A stretch of DNA of 9,016 nt from JBDKTK01 sp039680225 (GTDB taxonomy: Bacteria > Desulfobacterota > Syntrophia > Syntrophales > UBA4778). Where the stretch lies: assembly GCA_039680225.1 (NCBI GenBank), contig JBDKTK010000334.1:1-9016 (forward strand). The letters are read 5' to 3'. The notes below the pieces were generated by a model, which saw only the letters and a program-made list of their open reading frames with translations, had not been told where the DNA came from and searched no databases. This document shows, in pieces, positions 1-6,039 of the stretch (positions are counted from its first letter, which is position 1; every line of letters begins with the position of its first letter). The position numbers were made by a program, and so were the translations under genes.

Positions 1-1119
1 CTCGGCCGGGTCTTCAACGTTTTCGGCCAGGTGATTGATGCGAAGGAACCGGTGCTGGGAGGAGAATGGCGCTCCATCCACTGCGCGCCCGTCCCCATAA
101 CCCAGCAGTCCACCGTTTCGGAAATATTCGAGACCGGCATTAAATCCATAGATGTCCTGGCCCCGCTCGAAAGGGGCGGCAAGGCGGGCCTCTTCGGGGG
201 GGCCGGCGTCGGGAAAACAGTCCTGATCACGGAACTGATCCACAACACGGTCTCCGGGTACCAGGGGATCAGCATCTTCTGCGGAATCGGGGAGCGCTGC
301 CGCGAAGGTGAAGAGCTTTACAGGGAAATGAGGGACTCCGGCGTCCTCGGCTCAACAGTCATGGTTTTCGGGCAGATGAACGAGCCGCCCGGCTCGCGCT
401 TCCGGGTCGGGCACGCGGCGCTCACGATGGCCGAGTATTTCCGGGATGACGAGCGCCAGGACGTCCTGCTCCTGATCGACAACATCTTCCGTTTCATCCA
501 GTCCGGCCAGGAGGTCTCCGGGCTAATGGGGCAGCTCCCGTCCCGTCTCGGATACCAGCCCACCCTGGCCACGGAGCTTGCCGCTCTCGAGGAGAGGATC
601 TGCAACACGACAATGGGGGCGATCACTTCCATTCAGGCGGTGTATGTGCCGGCAGACGATTTCACCGACCCCTCAGCGGTGCATACATTCGGACACCTGT
701 CGGCCTCCATCGTCCTCTCCCGAAAGCGGGCAAGCGAAGGTCTTTATCCCGCGGTCGACCTCCTCCAGTCCGGCTCGAAGATGCTCATGCCCAATATCGC
801 CGGCGCGCGCCATTACAAGCTGGCCCAGGAGATCCGCCGCACGCTGACGATCTACGAGGACCTCAAAGACATCATCGCGATGCTGGGGATTTCCGAGCTC
901 TCGCGGGAAGACCAGCGCCTTGTGTACCGGGCGCGGCGCCTGGAGCGTTATTTCACCCAGCCGTTTTTCACGACGGTTCAGTTCACGGGAATAGAAGGAA
1001 AGCTTGTTCCCCTTAAAACCGCTCTCGATGATTGCGAACGCATTCTTAATGACGAATTCGCCGATTGCCCGGAAAGCGCCCTGTATATGATCGGCACAGC
1101 AGACGAGGTGAAAAAGTGA
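1..1119 (+). CDS. atpD: N-type F1Fo ATPase, F1 subunit beta (5' partial)
   Basis: Catalytic beta subunit of the F1 head, which hydrolyses or makes ATP at the alpha/beta interface. The reading frame is open from base 1 and the first codons give LGRVFNVFGQVID, a conserved beta segment, so the gene starts upstream; the GTG at 31 is internal. About 100 residues (the N-terminal barrel) are missing compared with a usual ~470. Visible signatures are the P-loop GGAGVGKT at 196-219, GERCREG with the catalytic Glu codon at 292 (usually GERTREG), the Walker B segment LLLIDN ending near 483, and the YVPADDFTDP region. The DELSEED lever is replaced by SELSRED (892-912). AVDLLQSGSKM replaces the usual AVDPLDSTSR, which together with the gene order points to the alternate N-type family. 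The stop overlaps the atpC start (GTGA). Confidence 0.96.
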   Translation, partial: LGRVFNVFGQVIDAKEPVLGGEWRSIHCAPVPITQQSTVSEIFETGIKSIDVLAPLERGGKAGLFGGAGVGKTVLITELIHNTVSGYQGISIFCGIGERCREGEELYREMRDSGVLGSTVMVFGQMNEPPGSRFRVGHAALTMAEYFRDDERQDVLLLIDNIFRFIQSGQEVSGLMGQLPSRLGYQPTLATELAALEERICNTTMGAITSIQAVYVPADDFTDPSAVHTFGHLSASIVLSRKRASEGLYPAVDLLQSGSKMLMPNIAGARHYKLAQEIRRTLTIYEDLKDIIAMLGISELSREDQRLVYRARRLERYFTQPFFTTVQFTGIEGKLVPLKTALDDCERILNDEFADCPESALYMIGTADEVKK

Positions 1120-1502
1120 ACTTAAGGATCATGATCCCGTCCGAGGTTTTTATCCAGGAGAAGGTGGCCAAGGTGGTTGCCGAGGCCCAGAACGGCCTGT
1201 TCTGCCTGCTCGAGCACCACGTGGATTTCACCGCGTCCCTGGCGCCGGGGCTTTTCTCGTACGAGACAATGGACGGACAAGAAAGCCTGCTGGCCATGGA
1301 TGTGGGTGTGCTGATCAAGAAAGGCCCGGACGTGATTGTCTCGACCAGGAATGCCGTGCGCGGACCGGACCTCGGCCAGCTGAAGCAGGTCGTCGAAGAG
1401 CAGTACCAGGAGCTTGACGATAGAGAAAAAAAAGCGCGCGCCGCCGCCGCCAGGCTGGAAGCGGACCTCGTGCGACGCTTCATGGAGATGAATGAAGAAT
1501 GA
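1116..1502 (+). CDS. atpC: N-type F1Fo ATPase, F1 subunit epsilon
   Basis: Epsilon is the central-stalk subunit that sits on gamma and contacts the c ring. The start chosen is GTG 1116, which overlaps the atpD stop and has GAGGTG five bases upstream; a longer open frame from 1065 would run deep into atpD and is unlikely. The 128-residue product begins MNLRIMIPSEVF, the usual first beta strand of epsilon. Residues ~1-85 fit the beta-sandwich domain, with H35-V-D-F-T and L42-A-P-G-L matching the GHAPLLTAIKPG region, and V81-R-G-P-D-L matching the conserved IRGxDL. Residues ~86-124 are charged and helical, the C-terminal hairpin. Identification rests on position straight after beta plus these motifs. 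The stop overlaps the atpQ start (ATGA), so translation is probably coupled. Confidence 0.92.
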   Translation: MNLRIMIPSEVFIQEKVAKVVAEAQNGLFCLLEHHVDFTASLAPGLFSYETMDGQESLLAMDVGVLIKKGPDVIVSTRNAVRGPDLGQLKQVVEEQYQELDDREKKARAAAARLEADLVRRFMEMNEE

Positions 1503-1828
1503 GCGACGATTACGAACGTTCAAAAGAAAGGCGCCGCAAGATAGCCGAGTCCTTCACAAAGAAGGTGGGACTGCGGGAATCCCTGAGGATCAGGGCCGGC
1601 AGCCAGAGAAAGCAGACCCTCTGGTTCGGGTTGGGCATGTTCGGATTGATCGGCTGGTCGGTGGCAATACCATCTCTGATCGGAGTTTCCATCGGCCTGT
1701 GGATCGACAAGGAATTGCCCAGCCGTTTTTCGTGGACCCTGATGCTGCTCATTATCGGCGTGGCCCTTGGTTGCCTCAATGCCTGGTTCTGGGTGAAGAA
1801 AACGGGAATAAAGCCGTTGGAGGATTAG
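1499..1828 (+). CDS. atpQ: N-ATPase accessory membrane protein AtpQ (AtpI-like)
   Basis: A 109-residue small membrane protein of the AtpI/'ATPase gene 1' type. Residues 1-38 form a highly charged cytoplasmic segment. Two hydrophobic helices follow (about 40-67 and 78-99). The loop signature I65-G-L-W-I-D70 followed by P74 and F77-S-W is typical of AtpI-like proteins. Relatives in ordinary F-ATPases have been linked to c-ring assembly and to Mg2+/Ca2+ uptake; its exact role in N-ATPases is not settled. It starts inside the atpC stop (ATGA overlap). The next gene (1903-2250) ends in a segment that aligns without gaps to residues 61-101 of this protein (14 of 41 identical by hand count), so this family appears twice in the operon. 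Confidence 0.88.
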   Translation: MSDDYERSKERRRKIAESFTKKVGLRESLRIRAGSQRKQTLWFGLGMFGLIGWSVAIPSLIGVSIGLWIDKELPSRFSWTLMLLIIGVALGCLNAWFWVKKTGIKPLED

Positions 1829-1886
1829 CTTTTTGAAGGATGATCGGGCCGGGAAAGCCCGGGGAAATCCGGCGTTCCGGAAAATA

Positions 1887-1914
1887 CCGGAGGAAATGGC
1901 AGGTGGAATCTTGG
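1887..1914 (+). promoter_or_regulatory. Ribosome-binding site and start of the chimera gene, copy 1
   Basis: CCGGAGGA, eight bases, then GTGGAA, three bases, TGG. It matches the atpR start region (2283-2310) at 22 of 28 positions with the same spacing. It decides the GTG 1903 start over the upstream ATG 1840. Confidence 0.75.
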
Positions 1915-2250
1915 TCGTTCACGATAAGCCATATCGCCGCTTTCATCGCGGGAATAGCGCTGACCGGGTATCTATTCCGGGCCCTGTGGAGAAAAGTGAG
2001 CATGCCCGCCCAGACTCAAACGCTTCCGGTAACTTTGTGGATCGCCCTGTTCATCGGGATTTATTTTATCGCCCTGGCCGCGGGTATCGGGATCTGGCTG
2101 GACGGCCAGGACCCGGGCGGTTTTCCCTGGGGCTTGGCAATGCTCCTGATCAGCATTGCAGCAGTGGGCATTTGCGCCTTCTACTGGATCAGGAAGAGGA
2201 TGAATTCCCCGAAAATAAAAGGGGCGATCAAACGGACGAGCAAGGTCTGA
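1903..2250 (+). CDS. Extra N-ATPase operon membrane protein, AtpR-AtpQ chimera
   Basis: An extra gene between atpQ and atpR, where the classic nine-gene N-ATPase operon has none. The open frame extends back to ATG 1840, but that ATG has no properly spaced Shine-Dalgarno, whereas GTG 1903 has GGAGGA eight bases upstream. From 1903 the product is 115 residues with three hydrophobic helices (about 7-28, 44-65, 75-95) and a basic tail. Residues 1-32 align without gaps to AtpR 1-32 (12 identities, including M-E-x-W, A16-G17, G22, L28-W29 and V32), and both continue to a V-T-x-W motif. Residues 58-98 align without gaps to AtpQ 61-101 (14 identities: I-G-x-W-x-D, P, F-x-W, A-x5-A, W-x2-K). The arginine found in AtpR helix 2 is Ile here, and AtpR helix 3 is absent. 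It is probably an accessory of the ATPase membrane sector made by duplication and fusion; function unknown. Confidence 0.8.
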   Translation: MESWSFTISHIAAFIAGIALTGYLFRALWRKVSMPAQTQTLPVTLWIALFIGIYFIALAAGIGIWLDGQDPGGFPWGLAMLLISIAAVGICAFYWIRKRMNSPKIKGAIKRTSKV

Positions 2251-2282
2251 CGGGTTATCGGCCCATGTTCAGAGATTGAAGT

Positions 2283-2310
2283 CCGGAGGACAAGGAAGGT
2301 GGAACTGTGG
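2283..2310 (+). promoter_or_regulatory. Ribosome-binding site and start of atpR, copy 2
   Basis: CCGGAGGA, eight bases, then GTGGAA, three bases, TGG. GGAGGA lies eight bases before GTG 2299. The layout is identical to that before the chimera gene at 1887-1914. Confidence 0.78.
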
Positions 2311-2592
2311 TTGACAATCCTGCAAATAATCGGCGCACTTCTCGCGGGCCTCGTTTTTGGCGGGTTCTATTTCTGGGGCCTCTGGAAGACGGTCAACCGG
2401 CTGCCCGAGGCGCCGCGTCCGCACGTCACGGTCATGTGGAGCTACTTCCTGCGCCTCGGCGTCACTCTTATCGGATTTTACCTTGTGATGTGGGGGGACT
2501 GGCTGAGGCTGGTCGCCGCGCTGACAGGTTTCATGGTCATGAGGGCAGTCCTCGTGCGCCGCTGGGGCGAACGCAGGCCGGCCCATTTCTGA
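2299..2592 (+). CDS. atpR: N-ATPase subunit AtpR
   Basis: A 97-residue membrane protein found only with N-type ATPases. It has three predicted helices (about 4-29, 45-65, 68-87). Arginines lie inside the hydrophobic segments: R52 in helix 2 (YFLRLG) and R82 in helix 3 (FMVMRAVL). Intramembrane arginines are the known hallmark of AtpR and have been proposed to interact with the ion-binding carboxylate of the c subunit. The start is GTG 2299, supported by GGAGGA eight bases upstream. The gene follows the chimera after 48 bases and precedes atpB by 16 bases, the expected place immediately before subunit a. Its N-terminal helix is the likely parent of the N-terminal half of the preceding gene. 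Confidence 0.9.
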   Translation: MELWLTILQIIGALLAGLVFGGFYFWGLWKTVNRLPEAPRPHVTVMWSYFLRLGVTLIGFYLVMWGDWLRLVAALTGFMVMRAVLVRRWGERRPAHF

Positions 2593-2608
2593 AAACAAGG
2601 AGCCCGTT

Positions 2609-3334
2609 ATGGAAATAATGCATATGTCGCAGATCAGTCCCGACCAGGTCATCCTCTGGCAGTGGGGGTTCATAACAATCAACGCTACGATGCTTTACAC
2701 GTGGATCATCATGGCGATTCTTGTCGTCGGGTCCTGGCTGGTCACGAAGAACCTCTCCCGCGAGATCCGGTTCTCCCGCTGGCAGAACCTGCTGGAAGTC
2801 ATCGTGTCGGGAGTAAGCAACGAGATCAGGGAAATCAGCCAGGAAGGGGAAAAAAGCTATCTGCCCCTGATCGCGACGCTGTTCCTCTTTATCGGATTGT
2901 CAAACATCCTGGCCATCCTGCCGGGCTTCATTTACATAGCGCCGACTTCTTCAATAACTACGACTGCGGCGCTGGCCATATCGGTTTTCATGGCAGTCCC
3001 GATCTATGGGATCGCCAAGCAGGGGGTCGGCAATTACGTGAAGGAATATTTCCGGCCGACGTTCATCTTCTTCCCCTTTCACATAATGGGAGAGTTCTCC
3101 CGGACCCTGGCGCTTGCCGTCAGGCTCTTCGGCAACATCATGAGCCATGAGAAGATCATCGCGATCCTCCTGGCCGTGACACCCCTGTTCTTCCCGGCGG
3201 TGATGGCGGCAATGGGGCTCCTGCTGGGAGTAATCCAGGCTTACATATTCTCGGTGCTCACGATGGTTTATATCGCATCGGCAACGCAGGCGCATGAGGA
3301 GATTCATAAAAAAGTTGCAGAGCAGCATGCTTGA
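2609..3334 (+). CDS. atpB: N-type F1Fo ATPase, Fo subunit a
   Basis: Subunit a provides the two ion half-channels beside the c ring. The 241-residue product has several hydrophobic helices (about 27-46, 85-110, 117-135, 150-162, 182-225). The key family motif is R165-T-L-A-L-A-V-R172-L-F-G-N, where R172 is the essential arginine facing the c-ring carboxylate. The C-terminal helix region (L204-x-L-G-V-I-Q210-A-Y-I-F) matches the conserved Q-A-x-I-F of subunit a. ATG 2609 is preceded by AAGGAG six bases upstream; ATGs at 2618 and 2624 are in frame but less well placed. The length is short for subunit a, as in other alternate-type enzymes, which have a reduced N-terminus. Confidence 0.96.
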   Translation: MEIMHMSQISPDQVILWQWGFITINATMLYTWIIMAILVVGSWLVTKNLSREIRFSRWQNLLEVIVSGVSNEIREISQEGEKSYLPLIATLFLFIGLSNILAILPGFIYIAPTSSITTTAALAISVFMAVPIYGIAKQGVGNYVKEYFRPTFIFFPFHIMGEFSRTLALAVRLFGNIMSHEKIIAILLAVTPLFFPAVMAAMGLLLGVIQAYIFSVLTMVYIASATQAHEEIHKKVAEQHA

Positions 3335-3374
3335 GCAAATTTAAAAATAAATAAAAGCAGAAAGGAAGGTACAA
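3335..3374 (+). promoter_or_regulatory. AT-rich leader before atpE (probable translation enhancer)
   Basis: This 40-base gap is about 75% A+T (20 of the first 22 bases), in sharp contrast to the GC-rich surroundings, and ends with AAAGGAAGG just before ATG 3375. In E. coli an unstructured AU-rich stretch before atpE raises translation, matching the need for many c subunits per complex. The same role is inferred here; no promoter elements with good spacing are seen in it. Confidence 0.6.
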
Positions 3375-3653
3375 ATGGACACTATCACTATCATCGCATT
3401 AGCTTCGGTTATTTCCGCAGGGTTGTGCATGGGCTTCGGGGCAATCGGGCCCGGGATGGGACAAGGACGGGCCGTCCAGGGCGCCTTGAGCGCCATGGCC
3501 CAGCAGCCTGATGAACGCAACTCCCTGACGAGGACCCTGTTCGTGGGATTGGCCATGATAGAATCCCTGGCTATCTACTGCTTCGTTATCTCGATGATCC
3601 TTATCTTTGCCAATCCGTTCTGGCTTTACATCACGAAAAAAATAGGAGGATGA
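3375..3653 (+). CDS. atpE: N-type F1Fo ATPase, Fo subunit c (rotor ring proteolipid)
   Basis: A 92-residue hairpin of two helices that assembles into the rotating ring. Helix 1 carries G25-P-G-M-G-Q30-G and the polar loop is A42-Q-Q-P45-D. Helix 2 carries I62-E63-S64-L65-A-I-Y68, where E63 is the ion-binding carboxylate. Compared with the Na+ site of Ilyobacter (Gln32, Glu65, Ser66, Thr67, Tyr70), Gln, Glu, Ser and Tyr are kept and Thr is Leu. This argues for a Na+-type site but does not prove it: the Burkholderia pseudomallei N-ATPase ring was reported to be proton-specific with 17 subunits. ATG 3375 follows GGAAGG within an AT-rich leader. The stop lies four bases before atpF. Confidence 0.96.
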   Translation: MDTITIIALASVISAGLCMGFGAIGPGMGQGRAVQGALSAMAQQPDERNSLTRTLFVGLAMIESLAIYCFVISMILIFANPFWLYITKKIGG

Positions 3654-3657
3654 GACC

Positions 3658-4431
3658 ATGCACATCGACTGGTTCGTCTTTACCGCACAGATTTTGAATT
3701 TCCTCCTCCTCGTCTGGCTGCTCAAGCGCTTCCTGTACGGCCGGATAGTAAAGGCCATGGATGAAAGGGAGGCGAAGATAGTGCAGCGCTACGATGAAGC
3801 CGAGCAGATCAAGCTGAAGGCAAAGGAGGAGGCTGAGCTTTACGAGAGCAAAAACCGGGAGCTCAACGCCCTGGCCGAGGAGCTGATAAACAAGGCAAGG
3901 GCCGAAGCCGACGCCCACAAGTCCGAACTGATGAAAAAGGCGCGCGAGGAGGTCGACGTGGTCCAGAGAAGGTGGATCGAGACCCTCGCCCGCGAACAGG
4001 CGTCTTTCCTCGAGGAACTCAGGCGCCGCGCCGGCCAGCAGATATTCGCGATCGCCCGCAAGGCGCTGGTCGACCTGGCGGATGAGCAGCTCGAGCGCAG
4101 GATGCTCGCCGCCTTTTTAAGCAGGCTGGAAAAGATCGACGGAGATGAATTGCAGACATTCAGGAAAACCATCGGCAGCGATTCGACGGGAATCATCATC
4201 CAGAGCGCTTTCGACGTGCCGCCCGAGGCCCGGGAAAAAATAAGCCAGACGCTCTCGCACCATTTGAGCAGCAAGGCCCCGATCCAATACGACAAGTCGG
4301 AAGACATCGTATCGGGGATCGAGATGAGGACGTCCGGGCACAAGATCTCCTGGAGCCTTAACGATTACCTTGTCGCCCTCGAAGAGAATTTTTCCCACGC
4401 CCTCCAGGAGGCGTCGGCGGGAAGGGCCTGA
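3658..4431 (+). CDS. atpF: N-type F1Fo ATPase, Fo subunit b with delta-like C-terminus
   Basis: Peripheral-stalk subunit holding F1 to subunit a. At 257 residues it is about 100 longer than an ordinary b subunit. Residues ~5-24 form the membrane anchor. Residues ~30-155 are a long charged coiled-coil with many Ala, Glu, Lys and Arg. Residues ~178-250 resemble the C-terminal domain of subunit delta: a hydrophobic strand I179-I-I-Q-S-A-F, then D-V-P-P-E-x-R-E-K-I, L199-x3-L203, G220-I-E-M-R, I230-S-W-S-L and L238-x2-L241. The operon has no separate delta gene, so this extension probably binds the top of F1 in its place. AGGAGGA at 3644-3650 precedes ATG 3658 and overlaps the atpE end. Confidence 0.92.
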   Translation: MHIDWFVFTAQILNFLLLVWLLKRFLYGRIVKAMDEREAKIVQRYDEAEQIKLKAKEEAELYESKNRELNALAEELINKARAEADAHKSELMKKAREEVDVVQRRWIETLAREQASFLEELRRRAGQQIFAIARKALVDLADEQLERRMLAAFLSRLEKIDGDELQTFRKTIGSDSTGIIIQSAFDVPPEAREKISQTLSHHLSSKAPIQYDKSEDIVSGIEMRTSGHKISWSLNDYLVALEENFSHALQEASAGRA

Positions 4432-4494
4432 TGAACGGCCCAATGCATCATGATACGCAGGTCCGGGAATTAACTGGTATGGGGAGGATGCCTT

Positions 4495-6039
4495 ATGTAT
4501 GCGCATACAAGTGAATCGGGAGCTCTTCAGACGTGCCTCGAAGACCTCTTCACAAAAATGGACAGCGTCCTGCATGTCCGCAAGCAGGAGATGAAGCAGC
4601 AGGAAGTGGGCATAGTGAAATTCGTCGGACAGGGAATCGTGCGGGTCGGCGGACTTCCGAATGTCCGGGCGGAAGAGATTGTCCGTTTCCCGCACAATCT
4701 GCAGGGACTGGTCTTTAATGTCGACCCCGACGAAATCGGGGTGATCTTCCTCGATCCCAGCGAACGGCTGACAGCCGGCGCCGAGGTCCAGCGCACGGGA
4801 AGGGTCCTCGACGTCCCGGTCGGAGAAGGCGTCCTCGGGCGGGTCATCACGCCCATGGGACGGCCGCTGGACAACCAGGGAGAGGTTAAGTACGTCAGGC
4901 GCCTGCCCGTTGAGCGCGAGGCCCCGCCGATCATGCACCGCGATCCGGTCACAGTCCCGCTGCAGACCGGGATCAAAGTCATCGACGCGCTCATCCCGAT
5001 CGGCCGAGGCCAGCGCGAGCTCATTGTCGGAGATCGCCAGACCGGAAAGACCGCCATCGCCATCGACACCGTTCTAAACCAGAAGGACAAGAACGTGATC
5101 TGCATCTATTGCGCAATCGGGAAACAGAGCTCGGACGTCGCCAAGGTCATAGCCGAACTGAAGGCCCACAACTCTATGGAATACTGCGTCGTAGTGGTGG
5201 CCGCCGGCGAAGACCCGCCCGGGCTGCAGTTCATTGCGGCATATGCGGCAACGACAATGGGGGAATATTTCATGGAGCGCGGCCGCGACGTCCTGGTAAT
5301 CTACGACGACCTGACGCGGCACGCCCGCGCCTATCGGGAACTCTCGCTGCTGCTGCGCCGCCCGCCGGGGCGCGAGGCCTTCCCCGGCGATATCTTCTAC
5401 ATCCATTCCCGGCTGCTGGAACGCTCCACCCACCTGCGCCAGGAATTCGGCGGCGGCTCCCTTACCGCCCTGCCCATTGTCGAGACGGAAGCGGGCGATA
5501 TCTCCTCGTACATCCCGACCAACCTGATCTCCATCACCGACGGCCAGATTTACCTCTCGCCGCGGCTTTTCCAGAAAGGGATCCTGCCCGCGGTCGACGT
5601 CGGCAAATCCGTCTCGCGCGTCGGCGGCAAGGCCCAGCTGGCGGCCTACCGGGCCGTGGCCGGCGACCTGAGGCTTTCCTACTCCCAGTTCGAGGAGCTG
5701 GAAACATTCTCGCGTTTCGGCACCAGGCTTGACGAAGCGACTCGCGCCGTGCTCGAGCGGGGATGGCGGATCCGCGAGATCCTGAAACAGCCCCAGTATG
5801 TACCGCTGCCCGTGTCCGAGCAGATTACCGCCCTGATCGCGGTTTCAGGCGGTACGCTGGACCCGGTCCCGATAGATAAAATCAGCGGAACGGAAGACGT
5901 GATCCGCAGGTACGTGCGGGCCGAGCTGGCAGACGTCTGCGGCCGGATCGAGTCGGGAGAGAAACTCAGGCCGGAAGACCGCGAATCCATATTAAACAGC
6001 TCCAAGACGTGTGTCGGCAAACAGGAAGGGACTGCATAA
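4495..6039 (+). CDS. atpA: N-type F1Fo ATPase, F1 subunit alpha
   Basis: Non-catalytic nucleotide-binding subunit alternating with beta in the F1 hexamer. The 514-residue product is full length. Residues ~36-105 are the N-terminal barrel. The P-loop is G179-D-R-Q-T-G-K-T186, the Walker B end is L267-V-I-Y-D271-D272, and the arginine finger lies in S372-V-S-R375-V-G. The helical C-terminal domain runs from ~385 to the end. K371 and G378-K379 (KSVSRVGGKAQ) differ from the usual isvSRVGsAAQ of ordinary alpha and suit the N-type branch. GGGGAGG at 4481-4487 precedes ATG 4495 by seven bases. The 63-base gap from atpF is one of the longer ones in the operon and shows no clear signal. The stop overlaps the atpG start (TAATG). 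Confidence 0.97.
   Translation: MYAHTSESGALQTCLEDLFTKMDSVLHVRKQEMKQQEVGIVKFVGQGIVRVGGLPNVRAEEIVRFPHNLQGLVFNVDPDEIGVIFLDPSERLTAGAEVQRTGRVLDVPVGEGVLGRVITPMGRPLDNQGEVKYVRRLPVEREAPPIMHRDPVTVPLQTGIKVIDALIPIGRGQRELIVGDRQTGKTAIAIDTVLNQKDKNVICIYCAIGKQSSDVAKVIAELKAHNSMEYCVVVVAAGEDPPGLQFIAAYAATTMGEYFMERGRDVLVIYDDLTRHARAYRELSLLLRRPPGREAFPGDIFYIHSRLLERSTHLRQEFGGGSLTALPIVETEAGDISSYIPTNLISITDGQIYLSPRLFQKGILPAVDVGKSVSRVGGKAQLAAYRAVAGDLRLSYSQFEELETFSRFGTRLDEATRAVLERGWRIREILKQPQYVPLPVSEQITALIAVSGGTLDPVPIDKISGTEDVIRRYVRAELADVCGRIESGEKLRPEDRESILNSSKTCVGKQEGTA

Noticed and set aside
1849..1862. Small inverted repeat CCGGG-AAAG-CCCGG after atpQ, considered as a terminator.
   Set aside because: The stem is only five base pairs and no T-run follows. 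Chance hairpins are common at this GC content, and the operon continues downstream.
1840..1902. Upstream ATG 1840 as the start of the chimera protein (136 residues).
   Set aside because: GAAGG directly abuts the ATG, leaving no spacing for a ribosome site. The added residues are basic and unlike AtpR, whereas GTG 1903 gives an ungapped match to the AtpR N-terminus.
1833..2279. 148-codon frame overlapping the chimera gene on the same strand.
   Set aside because: Composition is Arg, Gly and Pro-rich with no helices, while the overlapping frame from 1903 gives clear membrane helices, homology to both neighbours and a good ribosome-binding site.
1499..2592. The chimera gene considered as a broken atpR or a sequencing frameshift artefact.
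   Set aside because: The frame is intact with its own start and stop, both flanking parent genes are complete, and the junction falls between helices without loss of frame.
4117..4938. 273-codon minus-strand open frame across the atpF end and atpA start.
   Set aside because: Antisense shadow of two well-supported genes, with no domain pattern.
6009..6038. In-frame upstream start for atpG.
   Set aside because: It lies inside atpA without a ribosome-binding site. ATG 6039 has AGGAAGGG at eight bases and gives the normal gamma N-terminus.
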